A stretch of DNA of 64,000 bases, taken from positions 248,001 through 312,000 of the forward strand of contig NZ_FXLP01000005.1 of NCBI RefSeq assembly GCF_900176605.1, read 5' to 3'. The position numbers and the translations under genes are program-made. This stretch comes from Peptoniphilus vaginalis (GTDB taxonomy: Bacteria; Bacillota; Clostridia; Tissierellales; Peptoniphilaceae). This document shows, piece after piece, positions 55,619-64,000 of this stretch (its first letter is position 1; each line of letters begins with the position of its first letter). Below the pieces are notes generated by a model. It saw only the letters and a list, made by a program, of their open reading frames with translations, made no database searches and was not told where the DNA came from.

Positions 55619-55900
55619 ATGTTAGAAAATGAAATAGAAAAAGCATTGGTAGATAAAGTGAAACTCCATGAAGGTCTTTGTCTTAAATTTACATCTCCAT
55701 CAATGACGGGAATACCAGATAGGATAATACTTCTACCTAAAGGTAAAATCGGATTTGTTGAAACAAAAAGACCTGGAGGAGAACCAAGACCAATTCAGAA
55801 AAAGAGAATAAGGCAATTTAAAGATTTAGGTTTTAAGGTTTATGTTCTTGATTCAAAAGAAAACATTGATGAAATAATGAAGAGAATCGGAGGTGACTAA
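55619..55900 (+). CDS. VRR-NUC domain nuclease
   Basis: A stand-alone VRR-NUC domain of 93 residues with the motif GIPDRIILLPKGKIGFVETKRPGGEPRPIQ, where Asp, Glu and Lys form the PD-(D/E)XK active site. Such small proteins often sit next to SNF2 helicases in phages, as here, and may cut branched DNA. The product is complete for this subfamily. The SNF2 gene starts right after its stop. Confidence 0.92.
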   Translation: MLENEIEKALVDKVKLHEGLCLKFTSPSMTGIPDRIILLPKGKIGFVETKRPGGEPRPIQKKRIRQFKDLGFKVYVLDSKENIDEIMKRIGGD

Positions 55901-57244
<1,344 letters not shown>

Positions 57245-57247
57245 GTA

Positions 57248-57291
57248 GAGGTTCTATAGAGAACTTACCTCAATACTTATGGAGGTAAGAA
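57248..57291 (+). promoter_or_regulatory. Mutually exclusive hairpins controlling the DUF1492 ribosome site
   Basis: CTTACCTC (57264-57271) can pair with GAGGTAAG (57282-57289), which includes the ribosome site of the next gene. The same segment can instead pair upstream with GAGGTTCT (57248-57255) in a bulged hairpin with loop ATAG, which would free the ribosome site. This is a two-state design seen directly in the bases; the trigger is unknown. Confidence 0.6.
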
Positions 57292-57720
57292 ATGAATGCA
57301 AAAGAATATTTAAAACAAGCTTTTTATTTAGACAAGAGAATTAACAGTAAGCTAGAGCAAGTTGAAAGTTTAAATGCCTTAGCTACAAAAGCTACATCGA
57401 CCTTATCAGATATGCCCAAGAGTCCTAGTAGAGGAACATCTAAACTTGAAGATACTATTGTTAAGATTGTAGATCTTCAAGAAGAGATTAATAGGGATAT
57501 AGATAAACTTGTAGATTTGAAAGCAGAGATGGTTGGAACAATTAAACAAATTCAAAACAAGGAACTTCAAGTCATTCTTGAAAAAAGATATCTTTGCTTT
57601 GAGACTTGGGAGAAGATAGCAGTTGATATGAATTATGATATTAGACATATTCATAGACTTCACAATCTGGGGTTAAAAGAAACTTCAAAGCTAATCAAAT
57701 CCTGTCATGAAATGTCATAG
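57292..57720 (+). CDS. DUF1492 / sigma-like late regulator
   Basis: A 142-residue DUF1492 protein, part of the ArpU-like group of phage late transcription regulators. A helical N-terminal half (ALATKATSTLSDMPKSPSRGTSKLEDTIVKIVDLQEEINRDIDKLVDLKAEM) leads to a sigma region 4 type HTH (LQVILEKRYLCFETWEKIAVDMNYDIRHIHRLHNLGLKETSKL). It sits just before the packaging genes, the normal place for the activator of late transcription. Confidence 0.87.
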   Translation: MNAKEYLKQAFYLDKRINSKLEQVESLNALATKATSTLSDMPKSPSRGTSKLEDTIVKIVDLQEEINRDIDKLVDLKAEMVGTIKQIQNKELQVILEKRYLCFETWEKIAVDMNYDIRHIHRLHNLGLKETSKLIKSCHEMS

Positions 57721-57747
57721 AATGTCACTATGGAGTTGTAGTATTAT
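57703..57747 (+). promoter_or_regulatory. Three 10-bp-phased TGTCAT sites before a -10: probable late promoter
   Basis: TGTCAT, TGTCAT and TGTCAC stand at 57703, 57713 and 57723, exactly one helical turn apart. TATTAT follows at 57742-57747. There is no consensus -35. This is the layout of an activator-dependent promoter, and the overlapping gene encodes the likely activator. Confidence 0.65.
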
Positions 57748-57773
57748 TAAAATAGCAAAAGAATAATTAAAAG

Positions 57774-57806
57774 AGCCTTGGAGATTTAATCTTCAGGGCT
57801 TTCTTT
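57774..57806 (+). terminator. Hairpin terminator between the late promoter and HNH gene
   Basis: A 12-bp stem with two G-U pairs (57774-57785 with 57789-57800), a three-base loop, and TTCTTT. It lies after the late promoter, so late transcripts must pass it; it may stop early transcription instead. Confidence 0.75.
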
Positions 57807-57819
57807 ATGGAGTGATAAA

Positions 57820-58176
57820 GTGCCGAGAAAACCTAAGAGACCATGTTCACATCCAGGTTGTCCTGAATTAGTTGATGGACGATTCTGCAAGAAACATGAG
57901 AAAGAATACAACAGAAACTATGAAAAATATAAAAGAGATCCTAGAACTCATAAGCGTTATGGAAAAGCATGGAGAGTTATTAGAAAAAGATATGTAGCAG
58001 AGCACCCGCTTTGTGAGATGTGTTTAAAAGAAAATAGAATGACAAAGGTAGAGGAAGTACATCACATACTTCCTCTTTCTCGTGGTGGAACTAATGACGA
58101 AGACAATCTTATGAGTCTTTGTAAATCTTGTCATTCAAAGATTCATGCAAAGAGTGGAGATAGATTTGGAGGATAG
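57820..58176 (+). CDS. Phage HNH endonuclease
   Basis: A 118-residue HNH nuclease of the packaging type. It opens with a CSHPGC/CKKH zinc site. The HNH core is EVHHILPLSRGGTNDEDNLMSLCKSCHSKIHAK, with the two CxxC pairs (CEMC, CKSC). In many HK97-like phages this gene lies just before the small terminase and helps cut at cos. GTG start with GGAGTGAT upstream. Confidence 0.92.
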   Translation: MPRKPKRPCSHPGCPELVDGRFCKKHEKEYNRNYEKYKRDPRTHKRYGKAWRVIRKRYVAEHPLCEMCLKENRMTKVEEVHHILPLSRGGTNDEDNLMSLCKSCHSKIHAKSGDRFGG

Positions 58177-58300
58177 TTTTCCGTGGGGAGGGGGAGTATT
58201 AATCTCTGTGACTGATTTCCCTATCAACGGTGCCGCCCTCTCACGCACAAAAAAACGGGTTCAAAGGCCCTATTAAAGAAGATGAAGAATTAGGAGGTGA
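58177..58300. other. Probable cos region between HNH and small terminase
   Basis: The gap holds GTGGGGAGGGGGAG (58183-58196) and, further on, a C-rich run CGGTGCCGCCCTCTCACGCA (58228-58247). These are strikingly GC-rich for this AT-rich DNA. Position (HNH, gap, TerS) and composition suit a cos site. The cut position cannot be told. Confidence 0.5.
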
Positions 58301-58304
58301 TACT

Positions 58305-58877
58305 ATCGCTAAAGACGGAACATACAGAGGTGGAAGAAGAGTAAAAGCAGGAGGGAAACCACAGCCTGCTGCTGAAAAAATAGAAAAAGGTAAAAAAGTA
58401 GAAATACTTATGAATGATATTCCTACATTTTCTCCAGAGGAAATAGATGCAGTAGATTTACCAGATGGTGCAGTTCTTGATGGAACGGATATGCCTACAC
58501 CAAGTGATTATCTATCTGCAAAGCAAAAGAATGGAATACCACTTGGTGCAGATGAAATATATAAAGAGACTTGGGGCTGGTTAAAACAGAGAAACTGTGA
58601 AAACTTAGTAAATCCAAGATTATTAGAATCCTACTCCCAGGCTTTTGCAAGATACATTCAATGTGAAGAGGCAATAAGTCAATTTGGACTTTTAGGAAAG
58701 CATCCTACAACTGGTGGAGTTATTGCATCTCCATTTGTACAGATGTCTAGCCAGTTTCAAAAGACGGCAAATCTTCTATGGTACGAGATTTATGACATAG
58801 TTAAAGAAAACTGCACGGAAGTATATGAAGACTATGGAGAAGATATGATGGAAAAATTACTAAGGAGTAGAAAGTAA
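58305..58877 (+). CDS. Phage terminase small subunit, P27 family
   Basis: The DNA-recognition subunit of the packaging motor. P27-family proteins open with (M)AKDGTYRGGRRVKAGGKPQP, and here that sequence begins at codon 58305, which is ATC rather than ATG. A perfect TAGGAGG ends seven bases before it. The frame is also open upstream to a GTG at 58230, inside the GC-rich cos region and without a ribosome site, which would add 25 residues. I prefer the ATC start, giving 190 residues. The C-terminal helices (YSQAFARYIQCEEAISQFG) are typical. Confidence 0.85.
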   Translation: MAKDGTYRGGRRVKAGGKPQPAAEKIEKGKKVEILMNDIPTFSPEEIDAVDLPDGAVLDGTDMPTPSDYLSAKQKNGIPLGADEIYKETWGWLKQRNCENLVNPRLLESYSQAFARYIQCEEAISQFGLLGKHPTTGGVIASPFVQMSSQFQKTANLLWYEIYDIVKENCTEVYEDYGEDMMEKLLRSRK

Positions 58878-58886
58878 GGTGATTAA

Positions 58887-59669
58887 ATGTTTGAAAAAGT
58901 AAATCCAAAGCACCCTGACAAACAAGCAGATTGTATTGCAGGTGCAATTGTAGATTTAGCATATAAAGAAAAGGAGAACCCTAAAATTGCAGTCGAGGTT
59001 TTGCTTGGTCATGGAGACTGTCATGTGATTATAGAAACGGACTGCACTCTAAATAAAAAAGAAATTGAAACAGCAATTAGGAGGATAGCTGGAGATGTCA
59101 CAGCAGATATTAAAATTGTAGAACAAGATATCCACCTATCGAACAATCAAAAAGAAAAGATTAGATGTGGGGATAATGGAATATTTAAAGGAGTGCCTAC
59201 ATCAGATGAAGAAAATAAACTATCTTTAATTGCTCGTGAAATATACTCTAATTATCCTTATGATGGGAAATATATTCTTGATGGAGATAAACTTATTATT
59301 TGTCAGTCAAATGTATCTACAGAAATTTTAAAATCAATTTATCCAAGAGCAATTGTAAATCCATTAGGAGATTGGACTGGAGGATATAATGTTGATACTG
59401 GAGCAACTAATAGAAAACTCGGCTCAGATATGGGAAGAGCAGTAACTGGTGGAGGTCTTCATGGTAAAGACCTATCCAAGGCTGATGTATCTGTCAATAT
59501 TTATGCCCACCTGAAGGCACAAGAAGAAAAAAGAGAGATTGAATTATCCTGTGCAATCGGGGATGAAACTGTTGATGGTAGACCATATTCAGAAATTGTA
59601 GAAATTGCTAGAAACTACATTAACTCTATTGGTGGTTTTGAGGAATTTGCTAAGTGGGGGCTAATATGA
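58887..59669 (+). CDS. Short phage MetK-like protein (S-adenosylmethionine synthetase)
   Basis: A 260-residue relative of SAM synthetase, against about 390 in cellular enzymes. Recognisable motifs are KHPDKQADCIAGAIVD for GHPDK, IRCGDNGIFKG for GAGDQG, and GRAVTGGGLHGKDLSKAD for GGGAFSGKD. The shortening is spread over the protein, with no frameshift. It overlaps the gene for a DNA methyltransferase by four bases, so it may supply SAM to it. RBS AAGGTGA. Activity is not certain because the first Gly of GHPDK is Lys. Confidence 0.85.
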   Translation: MFEKVNPKHPDKQADCIAGAIVDLAYKEKENPKIAVEVLLGHGDCHVIIETDCTLNKKEIETAIRRIAGDVTADIKIVEQDIHLSNNQKEKIRCGDNGIFKGVPTSDEENKLSLIAREIYSNYPYDGKYILDGDKLIICQSNVSTEILKSIYPRAIVNPLGDWTGGYNVDTGATNRKLGSDMGRAVTGGGLHGKDLSKADVSVNIYAHLKAQEEKREIELSCAIGDETVDGRPYSEIVEIARNYINSIGGFEEFAKWGLI

Positions 59670-60901
59670 TTACAACAAAAGAAATGAAATTAGTTGATAT
59701 CGAAAAACTTGTTCCCTATGTAAATAATGCAAGAACTCACTCACAAGACCAGATTAATAAACTACGCTCATCAATTCGAGAGTTTGGTTTCATCAATCCT
59801 GTAATTATTGATAAAGACTACGGAGTTATTGCAGGCCATGGAAGAATTATGGCAGCAAAGGAAGAAGGTATAAAAGAAGTACCTTGTGTCTTTGCAGACC
59901 ATCTAAACGAGGCACAGAAGAAAGCCTATATCTTAGCTGATAACAGAATGGCTCTTGATGCTGGATGGGATGAAGAACTATTAAGAGTAGAAATTGAATC
60001 TCTAGAAGATTATGGTTTTAATTTAGAACTTACTGGGTTTTCACCAGATGAACTATCTAATATTTTTGATCTAGGAAATGATACAGAAGATGATGGCTTT
60101 GATGTAGAGGAAGAATTAGAAAAACCTACTTTTTCAAAGGCTGGAGATATATGGACATTAGGCAAGCATACAGTCATCTGTGGAGATTCTACAGATGAGA
60201 TCACTTACGAAAAATTGATGGGAGAATCAAAAGCAAATCTTATCATCACAGACCCTCCATACAATGTAAACTATGAAGGAACAGCAGGAAAAATTAAAAA
60301 TGACAATATGGAGCAAGGTAAATTCTATGAATTTTTACTAAGCTCCTTTTTAAATATGGAAAAGTTTCTCGCAGATGATGGTTCTATTTATGTTTTCCAT
60401 GCTGATACAGAAGGACTTAATTTCAGAAAAGCATTCCAAGATGCTGGATTTTATTTATCTGGCACTTGTATTTGGAAGAAACAGTCCCTTGTACTTGGAA
60501 GAAGTCCATATCAATGGCAACATGAACCAATTCTTTATGGTTGGAAGAAAAAAGGAAAACACAACTGGTATACAGGAAGGAAGGAGTCTACCATTTGGGA
60601 ATTTGATAAACCAAGAAAAAATGGCGACCACCCCACTATGAAACCTATCCCACTTTTATCTTATCCAATTAAAAATTCATCAATGACAAACTCCATTGTA
60701 CTTGATCCTTTTGGTGGAAGTGGAAGTACACTAATAGCTTGTGAGCAAACTGATAGGATTTGTAGGATGATAGAACTTGATGAAAAATTTGTAGATGTGA
60801 TTGTAAATAGGTTTATTGAATTGGTTGGCAGTGATAAAGATGTAAGCCTTTTAAGAGATGGAAAAGAGTATAAGTATGAAGATGTTTTTAATCTGACTTG
60901 A
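59666..60901 (+). CDS. ParB-like domain fused to DNA methyltransferase
   Basis: A 411-residue fusion. Residues 1-150 are a ParB/Srx-like domain (LVPYVNNARTHSQDQINKLRSSIREFGFINPVII, GVIAGHGRIMAAKEEG). The C-terminal half is an N4-cytosine/N6-adenine methyltransferase with IITDPPYNVNYEG first and LDPFGGSGSTLIACE later, the beta-class order. The ATG at 59666 shares ATGA with the metK-like stop; the GTG at 59654 is upstream in frame. It may protect phage DNA. Such fusions are common next to phage terminase genes. Its site is unknown. Confidence 0.92.
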   Translation: MITTKEMKLVDIEKLVPYVNNARTHSQDQINKLRSSIREFGFINPVIIDKDYGVIAGHGRIMAAKEEGIKEVPCVFADHLNEAQKKAYILADNRMALDAGWDEELLRVEIESLEDYGFNLELTGFSPDELSNIFDLGNDTEDDGFDVEEELEKPTFSKAGDIWTLGKHTVICGDSTDEITYEKLMGESKANLIITDPPYNVNYEGTAGKIKNDNMEQGKFYEFLLSSFLNMEKFLADDGSIYVFHADTEGLNFRKAFQDAGFYLSGTCIWKKQSLVLGRSPYQWQHEPILYGWKKKGKHNWYTGRKESTIWEFDKPRKNGDHPTMKPIPLLSYPIKNSSMTNSIVLDPFGGSGSTLIACEQTDRICRMIELDEKFVDVIVNRFIELVGSDKDVSLLRDGKEYKYEDVFNLT

Positions 60902-60944
60902 TATAAATCCTAGATTTAGTGATATATGTATGTGAGGGGATTAG

Positions 60945-61163
60945 ATGATTTCAAGGGAAATTATACAAAAATTAAAAGAGACATATCCAGTAGGTACAAG
61001 AGTAAAACTAATCCAAATGGAAGATGACCAAGCACCTCCAGTTGGAACTTTAGGCACAGTTTATGGGGTGGATGCCATTGGATCAATCCTAGTAAAATGG
61101 GATAATGGTTCGATGTTAAATGTAATTTTCAGAGTGGATAGAATAGAAAAAAATATCGAGTAA
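60945..61163 (+). CDS. DUF4314 family protein
   Basis: A 72-residue protein with the pattern VGTRVKLIQMEDDQAPPVGTLGTVYGVDAIGSILVKWDNGSMLNVI, typical of DUF4314, a small beta-barrel-like family found in phages and conjugative elements. Function unknown. AGGGGATTAG precedes the start. Confidence 0.85.
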   Translation: MISREIIQKLKETYPVGTRVKLIQMEDDQAPPVGTLGTVYGVDAIGSILVKWDNGSMLNVIFRVDRIEKNIE

Positions 61164-61198
61164 AGGTTGAGATATAGCCATTATATTCTCTAATTAAC

Positions 61199-61228
61199 TT
61201 GACTTATTTTTGACAGTACGGTTATATG
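61199..61228 (+). promoter_or_regulatory. Candidate promoter before the 110-residue phage gene
   Basis: TTGACT at 61199 and TATATG at 61223 are 18 bases apart; a second TTGACA is at 61210. The match is modest. Confidence 0.4.
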
Positions 61229-61257
61229 TACATACAAAAAAAGGTAAGGAGAAAAAT

Positions 61258-61590
61258 ATGGCATACAAATACATGAAAACACAGGAAGATTTAAATGAGT
61301 TAATCAACTCTTCAGCAATTACAATGCTTGGACTTTATGAAGGAGAAAATGGAGACTTAGCTTTTCAAGATTATTTAAAAGACTACCTTGAAGATGACAC
61401 AATTTACATCACGATGGGAAAAACAATCAACGAATTTTATGGAACTAGCCTTCCTGAAGACTTAAGGATAGTAAGTTTAAAATACAATAAACTTGGAAGA
61501 CTTCCAATGATAAGGATTGAGATTGGAGCAAAGTGGTTTGACGACTTTATAGATAATCTCCAAAAGAAAAAGAAAATAGGAGTAAGATAA
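61258..61590 (+). CDS. Phage hypothetical protein, 110 residues
   Basis: The ATG at 61258 has AAGGAG seven bases upstream; the frame extends in front to 61210 but without a ribosome site. The protein (MAYKYMKTQEDLNELINSSAITMLGLYE) is acidic in the middle and basic at the end (FDDFIDNLQKKKKIGVR). No known domain, membrane segment or signal peptide. Confidence 0.7.
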   Translation: MAYKYMKTQEDLNELINSSAITMLGLYEGENGDLAFQDYLKDYLEDDTIYITMGKTINEFYGTSLPEDLRIVSLKYNKLGRLPMIRIEIGAKWFDDFIDNLQKKKKIGVR

Positions 61591-61821
61591 ATGACAAACC
61601 AAGAATTGAAAAGACAATGCTTTTTAGAAGCCACCAAAAGAATTAATGAAAGAAGAGATCGAGCACTTTTAGAAATTGCAAAGAAACATTCTTATGCAAT
61701 AGAAGAAAGAGGAGACTTAGAAAAAAGAAACAATGATTCAGAAGACTTTTTAGAAGTTTCAGTATGGTCATTAAAAGAAATGTTAAAAGAGGCTTATGAA
61801 TTAGGAAAACAAAATAATTAA
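61591..61821 (+). CDS. Phage hypothetical protein, 76 residues
   Basis: A highly charged, all-helical protein (RINERRDRALLEIAKKHSYAIEERGDLEKRNNDSEDFLEVSVWSLKEMLKEAYELGKQ) starting directly after the previous stop. There is no recognised family. The position between the methyltransferase block and the large terminase is a site of variable small genes in phages. Confidence 0.65.
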   Translation: MTNQELKRQCFLEATKRINERRDRALLEIAKKHSYAIEERGDLEKRNNDSEDFLEVSVWSLKEMLKEAYELGKQNN

Positions 61822-61861
61822 AAACCAAGAAATTGAGCGAAGGCTCTTTTTCTCGTAGTGA

Positions 61862-61887
61862 ACTAGCTAGGGCTAGTATTTTTTATA
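61862..61887 (+). terminator. Terminator before the large terminase gene
   Basis: ACTAGC pairs with GCTAGT across TAGG and is followed by ATTTTTT. A weaker GAGC-GAAG-GCTC hairpin with TTTTT lies just before it at 61835-61851. Confidence 0.75.
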
Positions 61888-61912
61888 TTCAGTTTTAGAG
61901 GAAGGAGGTCAA

Positions 61913-63502
61913 ATGAAATATAAACCAACAAAATTTATGCTACCTACATCTCACTATGATAAAAACAAAGCAGATTATGCCGTTACCTTTATAGAATGCC
62001 TTAAACACACAAAAGGTAGATGGGCAGGTAAAGACTTCAAGCTTATTGACTGGCAAGAAGAAATAATTAGAGACTTATTTGGAATTGTAAAAGATACAGG
62101 ATACCGACAATTTAATACAGCCTATATTGAAATACCAAAGAAGATGGGAAAGTCTGAACTTGCAGCTGCCATAGCACTCCTCCTTACTTGTGGTGATGGA
62201 GAAGAAAGAGCAGAGGTATATGGATGTGCTGCCGATAGACAGCAAGCAACTATTGTCTTTGATGTTGCAGCTGATATGGTAAGAATGTCTCCAGCCCTTT
62301 CTAAAAGAGTAAAGATTCTAGCATCACAAAAGAGAATGATATATAAACCGACAAATTCTTTTTATCAAGTCTTATCTGCAGAGGCTTATTCTAAACACGG
62401 ATTTAATATTCATGGTGTGGTCTTTGACGAACTTCATACCCAACCTAACAGAAAGTTATTTGATGTCATGACAAAAGGGTCTGGTGATGCGAGAACCCAA
62501 CCCCTATATTTTCTTATAACAACTGCTGGAACAGATACAAAATCAATCTGCTACGAAACACATCAAAAAGCAGTCGACATACTTGAAGGCAGAAAAACTG
62601 ATCCAACTTTTTATCCTGTTATTTATGGAGCAGATAGAGAAGACGATTGGACAGATGAAAAAGTATGGCATAAGGCAAATCCGTCTCTTGGAATCACAGT
62701 TCCAATAGAAAAAGTAAGACAAGCCTGTGAATCTGCTAAGCAAAATCCAACTGAAGAGAACTCCTTTAGACAGTTAAGATTAAATCAGTGGGTCAAACAA
62801 GCAATTAGGTGGATGCCCATGGGAAAATGGGACTTATGTAACTTTGCTGTTAATGAAGAAGAACTAAGAGGAAGAGTTTGTTATGGAGGTCTTGACCTAT
62901 CATCAACAACAGATATTACGGCCTTTGTTTTAGTCTTTCCTCCATTAGATGAAGATGATAAATATCAAATATTACCCTACTTTTGGTTGCCAGAAGATAA
63001 TCTTGACCTAAGAGTAAAACGAGACCATGTAAACTATGACATATGGAAAAAACAAGGCTACATTCAGACAACAGAGGGTAATGTAGTCCATTATGGCTTT
63101 ATTGAAAAATTCATAGAAGACTTAGGTGAGACATATAACATCCGAGAAATAGCCTTTGATAGATGGGGAGCAGTTCAGATGGTTCAAAACTTAGAAGGGA
63201 TGGGTTTTACAGTAGTTCCCTTTGGTCAAGGATTTAAAGATATGTCTCCACCAACAAAAGAATTAATGAAACTTACCCTTGAAAGAAAAATAGCCCATGG
63301 AGGACATCCCGTTCTAAGATGGATGATGGATAACATCTTCATACGAACAGATCCTGCTGGAAATATTAAGGCGGACAAGGAAAAATCTACAGAAAAGATT
63401 GATGGTGTAATTGCTACAATTATGGCACTTGACAGGGCTATAAGGTGTGGTAATGATATAAGTGAATCGGTCTATGATGATAGGGGATTACTTCTGATAT
63501 AA
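61913..63502 (+). CDS. Phage terminase large subunit, HK97/Terminase_1 type
   Basis: The packaging ATPase and nuclease, 529 residues. Walker A-like PKKMGKSELAAAIALLL and Walker B VVFDELHTQP in the ATPase half are followed by LITTAGTD. The nuclease half starts with GGLDLSSTTDITAFVLVF, has IREIAFDRWGAVQMVQNL, and ends DGVIATIMALDRAIRCG. The ending is the normal one, so the gene is complete. The ribosome site is a strong AAGGAGG. The portal gene expected next is missing. Confidence 0.94.
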   Translation: MKYKPTKFMLPTSHYDKNKADYAVTFIECLKHTKGRWAGKDFKLIDWQEEIIRDLFGIVKDTGYRQFNTAYIEIPKKMGKSELAAAIALLLTCGDGEERAEVYGCAADRQQATIVFDVAADMVRMSPALSKRVKILASQKRMIYKPTNSFYQVLSAEAYSKHGFNIHGVVFDELHTQPNRKLFDVMTKGSGDARTQPLYFLITTAGTDTKSICYETHQKAVDILEGRKTDPTFYPVIYGADREDDWTDEKVWHKANPSLGITVPIEKVRQACESAKQNPTEENSFRQLRLNQWVKQAIRWMPMGKWDLCNFAVNEEELRGRVCYGGLDLSSTTDITAFVLVFPPLDEDDKYQILPYFWLPEDNLDLRVKRDHVNYDIWKKQGYIQTTEGNVVHYGFIEKFIEDLGETYNIREIAFDRWGAVQMVQNLEGMGFTVVPFGQGFKDMSPPTKELMKLTLERKIAHGGHPVLRWMMDNIFIRTDPAGNIKADKEKSTEKIDGVIATIMALDRAIRCGNDISESVYDDRGLLLI

Positions 63503-63535
63503 CCAAAATAGAGTTTAATAACAATTATGATTTGA

Positions 63536-63541
63536 TATAAT
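63536..63541 (+). promoter_or_regulatory. Extended -10 promoter after the large terminase
   Basis: TGA-TATAAT lies 41 bases before the next gene. Structural genes of phages normally lack private promoters here. Confidence 0.5.
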
Positions 63542-63581
63542 GGAATAAAGATGAAAATACAAAATTCAGGAGGCACAAATC

Positions 63582-64000
63582 ATGAGACCAAAGTTCAGTT
63601 ATTGGATTATTTTATATCCTTTTATTAAAAGTTATTTAAAGTCTCGATTTCCGAAAAACCAAGTTCGTGAGATATTTAAAAATGCAAAGCGAGAGTATAA
63701 AAATTTGATGGTAAAATCTGAGGATATAGGTGAAGATAATCCTATGGCATCAAATTTATATTACTCAATCTTGTTTTTTTCATTCTTGTACGGAAATCCA
63801 TCTTTAATAAACAAAAGCATTCTGGCAGAATTAATGGAGTATGTTATCACTCATCCAATAATAAACAAATTGAATAAAAAGGATTTCAATAATAGTAAAG
63901 ACATGGAAAAGTTTAAAGAAAAGATGATAGAAAATTCGAAATGGGCAGATGAAAACCTAATTAAATATCCAAGTACATGGAAGTTTAACTTTGATGATTC
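63582..64000 (+). CDS. Possible L-2-amino-thiazoline-4-carboxylic acid hydrolase-family protein (3' end outside window)
   Basis: An open frame of 139 codons continues past the window end. It has CAGGAGGC upstream at good spacing and its own promoter. The product (MRPKFSYWIILYPFIKSYLKSRF, GEDNPMASNLYYSILFFSFLYGN) is not like a portal, capsid or protease protein. The opening reminds me of the ATC-hydrolase family common in gut Firmicutes, but that is a weak call from memory. It may be a host gene past a truncated phage or a cargo gene. Confidence 0.55.
   Translation, partial: MRPKFSYWIILYPFIKSYLKSRFPKNQVREIFKNAKREYKNLMVKSEDIGEDNPMASNLYYSILFFSFLYGNPSLINKSILAELMEYVITHPIINKLNKKDFNNSKDMEKFKEKMIENSKWADENLIKYPSTWKFNFDD

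Noticed and set aside
63503-63581. Right attachment site of the phage
   Set aside because: No stretch matching the rlmD 3' end is found there.

Overview
The window is AT-rich, tightly packed bacterial DNA from a low-GC Gram-positive organism. Gene families and order (SpoVD/FtsI-type PBP with PASTA domains, mraY-murD-ftsW-murG-divIB-ftsZ; yicC-gmk-rpoZ-coaBC-priA-def-fmt-rsmB-rlmN-stp-prkC-rsgA-rpe-thiN) are those of Firmicutes. The short gene spacing, a D-aspartate-ligase-like ATP-grasp enzyme and Lys/Ser-rich tails on envelope proteins suggest an anaerobic coccus of the Peptoniphilaceae type (Anaerococcus/Peptoniphilus-like). That placement is inference; no rRNA or tRNA gene was seen.

Region 1 (1-8918) is the division and cell-wall cluster, read left to right with almost no gaps until ftsZ, which has its own promoter and terminator. 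No ftsA, murB or murC lies here. A 387-bp gene-free stretch follows, with a near-identical direct repeat and a possible small RNA that ends in a strong terminator. Region 2 (9190-29780) holds nrdR, rarA, asnS, leuS and a long housekeeping run from yicC to thiN: nucleotide and CoA metabolism, replication restart, translation start and rRNA modification, and the Stp/PrkC phosphorylation pair. Region 3 (29890-44533) is mixed: two leftward genes (ATP-grasp ligase, YhcC-like radical SAM), then rightward TPR, map, MATE, cyclophilin, tdk, an autoregulated-looking pseudouridine kinase/glycosidase pair, a thioesterase, a probably leaderless ylxP, nth, a VanW-family protein, cvfB and rlmD.

Region 4 (about 44462 to beyond 63502) is a prophage or phage-derived element beside the 3' end of rlmD. 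Its left end has a leftward lysogeny pair (HTH repressor and an ImmA/IrrE peptidase with a duplicated zinc-ribbon tail). A perfect 20-bp inverted repeat containing two overlapping divergent promoters separates this pair from the rightward early genes. These include a sigma-like factor, DUF2800, DUF2815, a family A DNA polymerase, a Rha regulator, a DUF4406 protein, a primase/helicase, a VRR-NUC nuclease, a SNF2 helicase and a DUF1492 late regulator. Packaging genes follow: HNH, a probable cos region, small terminase, a short MetK-like protein, a ParB-methyltransferase and the large terminase. No integrase is visible. No portal gene follows the large terminase; instead a gene with its own promoter begins and runs off the window.

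The least expected signals are RNA-level. Several phage genes have leaders that fold the ribosome binding site into a hairpin. Two of these leaders, 4.3 kb apart, share an 18-base core behind look-alike terminators. The leader of the DUF1492 gene can form two mutually exclusive hairpins, and the first rightward transcript of the phage can form an H-type pseudoknot.
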